From Maylandia zebra (lineage: Eukaryota > Chordata > Actinopteri > Cichliformes > Cichlidae), in contig NC_135172.1 in assembly GCF_041146795.1 (NCBI RefSeq), positions 41,312,123 to 41,376,122 of the forward strand: a stretch of 64,000 nt of DNA, written 5' to 3'. The notes under the pieces were generated by a model. That model made no database searches. It was not told the origin of the DNA and was given only the letters and a program-made list of their open reading frames with translations. Shown here piece after piece: positions 57,049 through 64,000 of this stretch. How positions within the stretch are numbered: the first letter of the stretch is position 1; each line of letters opens with the position of its first letter. The translations under genes were made by a program, and so were the position numbers.

Positions 57049-58639
57049 GTAAGGCTGTATTTTAACTTTCTGACATCTGCTGCGACCTCCTGTGTGGTAC
57101 CGTATGTCTGTTATATACAAAAATCACAATGAAGTGTTTTAAGTCTTCATCAGGCTGATGGAAAGTTTTCCAGGCTTCAAGTTAACTGGAGGGTTTTATT
57201 TATAAATTGAAAGTCTCAAAATACAACATGTTAGGTAACGTACGCAGGTTACTTACTGGATAAATTCACGTTATAGAGGCTAACCAGCGACTGGCACTTA
57301 ATTTTAGGTTATGTATTTAGATTTTGGACAATAAACACCAGTGTTAGAAAATAGAAATTCGAGATTGTTAAATTGTTGTTTTACAGCCGTAATTAGATCA
57401 GAATATTTCTGCAGGAAGAAAAAAACAACAAGTTGACCCAGTCTTGTATATTAAATAACTAATGTGATGATGAAATAAAAGCATAAAGTATTTGACCTTA
57501 AATTTAAGACCAAGATTTCACTTAATAAATTAGAGGGAAATCAAATCAGACTTTAGTCTAATCTCTGTGCCATCAGTCTGTTTTTCCTATTAGAAAATTA
57601 TTGCCTAACTAAATAAATGATGATACTGTAAATCCCTAATTTCCTGCAATCCAAACTGGGGGATTTTTAAAAAAAAAAAAAATTTTTAAAAAGTATAGAA
57701 GAGTGGAAATTAAGTTATAAAAAAAGTTTTTAAAAAATGAAAGATATCTTTCCACGTGAAGCTTGATTAGAGTTTTTTTTTTAAATTAAATTATTTTTAC
57801 TCTGAAAATGCCAACAGTGCTGAGAAATCAGAGCTTCAGATTAAGATCTTTGTTTGATTAAAGCAGCTGAACCACACTGTAGGTAGAGTGTTACTCAGAA
57901 GTGTTGATTTGATTTATTTGACATAGATATTGATGTCATGAAGAATGTAATTGGCAGTTTATTGTTGCAAATGATGAAAGTGCTGCTAATTTAAAGTGTT
58001 TGATAGACTTATGACTATTTTAATGTAAAACAAAGCATCATATTTTACTTTACTTTTACTTTACTTTTTACTTTTTTACTTTGTTAAAAGTAAAAACTAT
58101 TATATCATATACATTTTTTTAAAAGTCCTAAAAAAGGGAGTGGTGGGGGTGAGCTTGAATAATATATTAGTAATTGCACAGTATATGACTACATTTTGCT
58201 GGACACTAACTAAGAAGCAGAACAGGTCTGATCTTTTTAAATGATTTAAAATTTCTTTGTCTAATTATTTAAAGTGTATAAAGAGAAGTTTGTGCTGAAG
58301 GACAACTTGTGACTGAGAAGATCTGAGAAACAAAACACTTTATAAAGTTTGTCAAAATCACCAAAAATAAAGTACCTTGTCGCTTCTAGTAGAGCGACCA
58401 ATTCTAAAACCTCGGTGGAGTCACTGTGAAACAGATTTTTGATTGAAAGTACCAACAAAAAAAAAGTGTTGCAGGAAATTAATTTTACGCAACTGAGTAT
58501 GAATCAGTGTCTCACATGTAAAGCTGTCACTCATATCTAAAGCATCTCTGTGATTAATAACACAGTTAAAGTGCAGAGGGAGAGATTAGCAGCCCCCACA
58601 TCTCAAGCTTTGCTCACCGCACAACTTGATCCTTCACCC

Positions 58640-60060
58640 AGGTGTGCAAATCGTCTCGGACTACGGTCGCTGCATCATTGTTTTCACATCTATTTGTACT
58701 GATGGGGAACATTCGCTCACGTACGGCCACTCTGCAAAGTTCAAAACATCTGGTGTTGAGAGAAATGTGTTTGAAGCTCATTTTTTATTCACCCTTCTGA
58801 CAACAGCCGTGACTCCTGCACAAAGGTGGTCTCCTCTCCACCCACGATGTATTTAAACAGGTTAAAACAAACTTCTTCTAAATGTCATTTGACACTGAGC
58901 TTGTCTTTCTGGAGTGCCAGGATGTTGTTGTACATCTGGACTGCAGTTAAACTGGACCACTGCTCAGGCCACTACACGAGATTTTAATGTTTGTTTCAAC
59001 ATTGTTTTCTACTAATGGCAAATGTTTTTCTCACATCTGGTCACTCTACAGAGTTCAGAATGTTTTATTTTGAAGTTTGCCATTTATATATTCTCTGCCA
59101 TAAACATGCACTCCACTCTGCATGTCATGCACTTCTTGCAGGTTAAACCAAACTCCTTGTGAGTGTCAGCGTTACCGTTTTAACTGTGTGGTTCTACGTC
59201 TCTGATGAGATGGGAAAGCAGACGGATGGTTGTTAAACTGGATGTGTAAATGCCATCGGGTACTGGAGAAGTCAAACTTTTGTCCCTAAAAGAGTTTTTA
59301 ACTTTTGTTCTGCAGCTGAACAGCACAAAGTTTAGAAACGTTTAATTTTGATAGACACGTGTTTGAATCATATATTTTATTCCGTCTTCTGAAAACAGAT
59401 GTGACTCCTGCCACAAATCTGAGCTCCTCTCCATTTATAATGCACCTCATGCAGGTTCAAACAGACTGCTCTAAAAGCCCTCGCACTGAAACTGGTCTTT
59501 TTGGAGTATAGACGATGTAACTGTTTGTTCTATATCTCGGATAATATGGGACAACAGATTAAAAGGGACAGCAGATCTTCCACAGGTCTGGAGTCAGACT
59601 TTGGACTTTTAATTGTTCGTTTTAACATCTTCTGTGGGCTAAATGCTATTTGACCCACAGTGGAAACAGAATGGCTATTTTACCTGTTTTATCCCCGTGT
59701 GGGAGATGAGATGATGGACTTTAAATTTCCAGATTTTTGGTCTAACAGTGTAAACAACAAGATAGTCCGTCAGTCTAGGGGACCTGTAATCTATGGAAGA
59801 AGACAGTTTGCAAGGCCCACCACATCTTTTACATGTCTGGAGTCAGACTGTGATCATTACAGGACTTTTTAATGTTTGCTTTAATGCCTTTTGTAAGCAT
59901 GGCAATCCTTTTCTCACATATCCGCTATAACTGTTTGAAACACATGACATGACCTCCACTCAGACCTCCATTCCCAAACTAGTCTTTTTGGAGTACTAAC
60001 ATTACTGTTTTTACAACTTTATTCTTAAATGTGACAACAGACTTATAGTTAAACCAGGCC
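58640..60060. repeat. diverged tandem array, about four units of 260-313 bp
   Basis: The phrase AGGTTAAA/CCAAACT recurs at about 58860, 59141 and 59454. The phrase TTTTAATGTTTGTTT (with changes) recurs at about 58984, 59296, 59607 and 59866. GTGACTCCTGC occurs at 58809 and 59401, GTCTGGAGTCAGACT at 59586 and 59835, and CTTTTTGGAGTA at 59503 and 59983. The order of phrases is kept from unit to unit, so this is an old tandem duplication rather than chance. Confidence 0.65.
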
Positions 60061-61575
60061 TGATGAAAACGTCCAAGATTTGTTGATTCTCAGTTACATT
60101 TTCTGAGTAGAAACAATTAGAGAAGCGCTTTCACGCTTTACTCATTTAATTTTGAAAATCACCAGCTGATGGACTAACAGTAGCGAGTTCTGTCTTTCTC
60201 GTCACTGCTTCAATCTGCCTCTTGTTTCTCAGTGGCAGGCTCGTAAATTGCGGCTCTGCTGAGTCTTGGTCAGACAGGTTTTATGACCAGAACTCTGTCA
60301 TTGCTCTGAACCATCCTCCCCCGGGGGCCTCCTCTCACTCCCTCCCCATGCCAGCTGTTCCTCTTAGGAGCCTGCAGTGCTTCCAGCACTTTAGCAAAGA
60401 GCTTGATTTGTTTATGTCAGTAAGAGCAGTTTCGTGGAGGGACTGTGCCGCTGTGCCGCCATGTCACATTCTCAAAAAATTACAGAGCAGTATGTAGCTC
60501 TGGCTCCAGGCTGACAGGAACTAAATCAGCTGGACCTTTTAAGACAGACGTTTCATGTGGGAATTCCAAACTAATTGCTTTACGATTTCATTGAGACAAG
60601 AAAACATCTCTGAGTGGCTTTGGGTGAGCTTTTGAGAAGGAAATGTAGTATGCATGGTTTGACTGTAGTGCTCCAACGTTCAGGATGCACCACACACGCA
60701 AAAAACGTGCAGAAAAGACAAGCAAAGGAAAAGGTCTAAAACGGTCTTTTTTGCTCATTGAAAAAATGTCTCTTTATCACTTTTGATATATATTTGTGGA
60801 TGTTTATTTATAAAATGAATTTTAGCAATGATAAAGAATCTTTAAAAAAAATGTTCTGGATAGGGTTTTGTATCCAGATCAACTCCAAAAACAAATTCCT
60901 CTGAACTCAGGCTGAAAATTGTCATACTAACTTGTAATCCTGCTAACACACAATCTGAACCAATCACACGGAGTCTTTAGTAGAGTTAAAAAGTGCAGAA
61001 ATAAGAAATCATACATAAAAATAAAGAAAAGAGAAAAGAAAAGTAAGGACTCAATCACACTTTACCTTTACCTGCACTCTGGAACAGCTACCTAACCCAC
61101 CTGTCGAAAAAATTCATTTGCAGGTGTCTAAACGCTTAATAATTTAGACTTTACTCTGGACTATTTGAAGCGTACGATGCAGCCTGTTACCAGCATTCAC
61201 AGCTGTGTCAGTGCAAGTGTAGTTACATCTACATCAGGTTACAGCTACGGCTATGAAATAAGTTATAGCTTAGTGTTTCAGTAGAGTTTGCAGTTATGAC
61301 GTACCTACAGAAAAAATCCACTATAATGCTGAGTAAATAAAATAAAAGTAAATAATATAAAAGATTTCACATAAAATATAATGAATACAAATATTTGGTA
61401 ACATCTAAAAAATACCATGTAAGTGTGACTGAAATATCTACTATGATGTACGACTCAACTTCTAACCACTGAAGCATCCTCGGTGGTTGAAATTAGGTCA
61501 AATTCAGATCTTCGTAAGAGCCAGAAAAGATGACTTTTAAACCAAATTTAGATGTAAAGTGACGTCTTTTTAAAG

Positions 61576-61809
61576 CAGGGGTAAGGAACTCCAGGCCTCA
61601 AGTGCCGGTGTCCTGCAGGTTTTAGATATCACCCTGGGTCAACTCACCTGAATGATTAATGATTAGTTCATTACCAAACCTCTGGAGAAATCCAAGACAT
61701 GTTGAGGAGGTAATTTAGCCATTTAAATCATATCAGCTGTGTTGGATCGAGGACATGTCTAAAACCTGTGGGACACTGGCCCTTGAGGCCTGGAATTCCC
61801 CCACCTCTG
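61576..61809. mobile_element. hAT-type MITE with perfect 8-bp target duplication
   Basis: TTTTAAAG flanks both ends (61568-61575 and 61810-61817). The termini start CAGGGG and end CCTCTG, with long imperfect inverted repeats of about 55 bp (CTCCAGGCCTCAAGTGCCGG against its inverse at the right end). 234 bp, no coding. Confidence 0.9.
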
Positions 61810-62524
61810 TTTTAAAGGCTAAAAAAATCACAAAATAAGAAAATCACAGTCACAGAATAATGTGGAGGAGTAACTCAGGGGATACTTCACTGTCGGCAAG
61901 CCCAGCTTCACCTACTTGCTACATCTGATGCCAGTTCGACCTGCTGCTAATTGATCTGCGCATCAGACTGGATGTCCATGAAGCTCGTGTTTTCACACAA
62001 CCTGTCAGATATCACCAAATGATCTCCAGACTGCCATACCAGCCTCTACAGCTTCAGACTACTTTATTGTTTCCTGCTGTAAAGATAATTACAGATGTTC
62101 ATGGTTGAGTTGAGGTGGGTGGGGGTTAGTGGAAGTCAACAAGATCATCTTGGGCCAAGGACAAACCTCACAGGCTGGTAGCTTCTTGTCAAAGCTTCCA
62201 CAGACTTGTCCACCTTTAACAAGCTTTGTGTCACCTGGAAATCTGAGCCCATCCCACTGACGCTGCTGCGGTTTGCATTCCTGGAGCGTGTTGGGCGCAG
62301 GATGCTATTTCAGCGCGTGTGCCTGTGATTATGGACGTAAAGTAATTGTTCTCATTTTGTCGTCGACTCCCATTCTCAGGCTCATGAATGTCGTCAGTCT
62401 GTAACTGTTGATGCTTTCTGCCTCCGGTGTGTAAGGGGCAGGGCGCTTCACGGGTCTCGCCTGGAGAGCTGTTGTTGTAAATCATGTGTGATTCATAAAA
62501 AAAACTGGTTCTCCTGTCTGCCAG

Positions 62525-62828
62525 GTTTCATCTCCAAAACCTCAGAGACGTACAAATAGACCTTGGCCTGCAGCCATACCTCCCTGGAACTTCTTCCTTT
62601 ACCAAACTGCTCTCCTGTCAACACCCCCCTCCGCTCTCGTCCCTCCCCCCATCTAACCATCATTATCCTCCCCCCAGCGCTGCCTCAGTGCAGGCCGATG
62701 ATGTTGTTTTCTTTGTACTTGTCTTTGACCGTCCTCCATGGGAAGTACCTGGCAGCGGATGCACGTAGCAGGCCTCTGCCTGGACACGTCCGGCTCCCCC
62801 CTCTCCTCCGTCTCCACGGCCATGCAGC
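62525..62828 (+). CDS. candidate first coding exon of a secreted protein (gene runs off the window)
   Basis: The acceptor CTCCTGTCTGCCAG at 62524 opens the exon. A pyrimidine-rich leader precedes ATGATG at 62698. The frame starts MMLFSLYLSLTVLHGKYLAA, a plausible signal peptide, then DARSRPLPGHVRL. The exon can end at the donor CATGCAGC|GTGAGA (62828, phase 2), just before an in-frame TGA. The frame is also open upstream to 62563. I do not recognise the protein. It could instead be a chance frame in a leader exon. No further exon was identified by 64000. Confidence 0.35.
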
Positions 62829-63139
62829 GTGAGAACTGCAGTATCCATGGCGACGAAGGGGGTGTGCTTAGGGTTGGTTATTTAAATGTTGTAGACAGGC
62901 GGATTTAGGCCTGAACGTCAGCTCTTCAGAGGTTCAGAAACACACATACACACAATATGACAAACAGAAAAATGGTTTCCAACAACTCGGGAATATTCTG
63001 AAGGTCAAAGAAATGTTACAGAAGAAGTTACTCTTGCTTTTATTTCCTCCTTAGCGAGCTGTTGAGCTGTTAAGTTTAGCTCAGCTTTAGACTGCAAAAC
63101 TCTGCAGCCTGACTTCTGATAAAAACCACACGCTCTTCT

Positions 63140-63310
63140 TACATTACCCGGTTTTGGCCTCCTTGCACTGGTTGCTAATTTAATTTTCAGTCCATTTTAA
63201 AATTCTGCTCATGACTTACAAGGCTTTACTTTTTCAAGCGCCTGAGTTTATTGATGAAGTTTTAATTTCTCATTACCCTCTTTGTTCTGCTGGGTTCCCA
63301 CCACCATCTG
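63140..63310 (+). mobile_element. small L2-like LINE scrap
   Basis: CTCCTTGCACTGGTTGCTAA and GACTTACAAGGCTTTACTTT keep the L2 wording for LHWLL and YKALxxLAP. Frame broken. Confidence 0.5.
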
Positions 63311-64000
63311 GTCAACCAGTCAACCATTACGTTTCATTACATTTTTCCTGGTTGGGCATCCAGGTAAAGGTCTGAGCGTGTCCTGGTAATTTAGCTCTGG
63401 ACCTGTCTGCTTTTACGTTATCCTAACGTCATCCTTAAGACACAGTTTTACAGACTTCATGTCTCAAACTTTTTTAGAAATAGACTTAAAATAAATCTTA
63501 ATTTTGTGCTTCCTGTCCGAGCAGAAAAGGTTTTTGGATTGGTTTATTTTTTAACAGAGGTGGGGCTTTTGACCTGATTTGAAAGTGATTAACATATGGA
63601 GTCTTTTTTCAAATCCAGATCCAGGAATTTTTGGACAGATTGATTAGAATTGTGTGAAGGAAGAACAATTGTATCCTCGTTGCTCAACAAGTTTTACGTT
63701 TGACCTTTTTGTTATTGTTAGAACGTTAAAACAGCAGAAGTTGAATCCTCTCCCAGCTTTTTTGGAGTCAAACCCTATGTTTAGTCAGGTCTCACTCTTT
63801 TGGGAACGGCCTGAAAAGGTCAGACTCGGTGGAGCCTGCTGCATCACAATGACGTGTTTTCTATCTGTTTGACACAGGTTGTTTTTTTCCTCTCTGAAGG
63901 GCGTCAAAAGCAGCCAGGCTGCTTTTAATAGTGCTTTCAATTTTCTTTAGAAGGCTAAAAGAAAACTCATAAAGATATTTAGTATAGAAATGCTTGATAG

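Noticed and set aside
58640-60060. CRISPR-like array
   Set aside because: Units are about 300 bp, diverged, without short identical repeats and spacers, and the genome is eukaryotic.

Overview
The window looks like nuclear DNA of a ray-finned fish, probably a percomorph. Genes are split by many introns with GT-AG, one GC-AG and one apparent AT-AC boundary. The spaces between genes are AT-rich and full of fish-type repeats: Rex1-like, L2-like and RTE-like LINEs, a tRNA-headed SINE, hAT-type and other MITEs, and long (TG)n/(TA)n. There is no operon structure, no bacterial or viral gene set, and no CRISPR array. All gene models were built by hand from reading frame, splice sites and phase. Each of the five complete models sums to a multiple of three.

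Layout. 0.5-1.1 kb: a 5'-truncated LINE tail. 1.6-5.6 kb (minus): zc3h8, eight coding exons, three CCCH zinc fingers and a long C-terminal tail; one exon is flanked by two non-canonical introns. 7.1-10.8 kb (plus): pla2g12b, a catalytically dead secreted-phospholipase relative ending in KDEL. 12.06-12.50 kb: a MITE with perfect 40-bp inverted ends. 12.8-20.4 kb and 22.6-26.7 kb (both minus): two neighbouring genes related to the N-terminal half of ZNF318 that lack its zinc fingers. The first carries a duplicated exon and a large nested repeat inside one exon. 27.3-30.5 kb: a Rex1-like LINE with a frame break, next to pieces of related LINEs. 31.8-34.2 kb: a SINE and an L2 tail. 34.6-44 kb (minus): scrn2 (secernin-2), seven coding exons. 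44-56.7 kb: no convincing gene; dispersed repeats and an RTE-like LINE relic at 51.2-52.8 kb. 56.8-64 kb (plus): probable start of a gene running off the right edge, with a GC-box promoter, a non-coding exon ending at 57048, a ~5.5 kb intron holding a diverged tandem array of ~300-bp units, and a candidate first coding exon at 62.5-62.8 kb.

The genes are not one pathway. zc3h8 is expected to act in small nuclear RNA transcription, pla2g12b in lipoprotein loading in the endoplasmic reticulum, and scrn2 belongs to the C69 peptidase-like family. The two ZNF318-like genes are probably nuclear, RS-rich proteins of unknown job. They are the least described part of the window, and the gene family with most local innovation.
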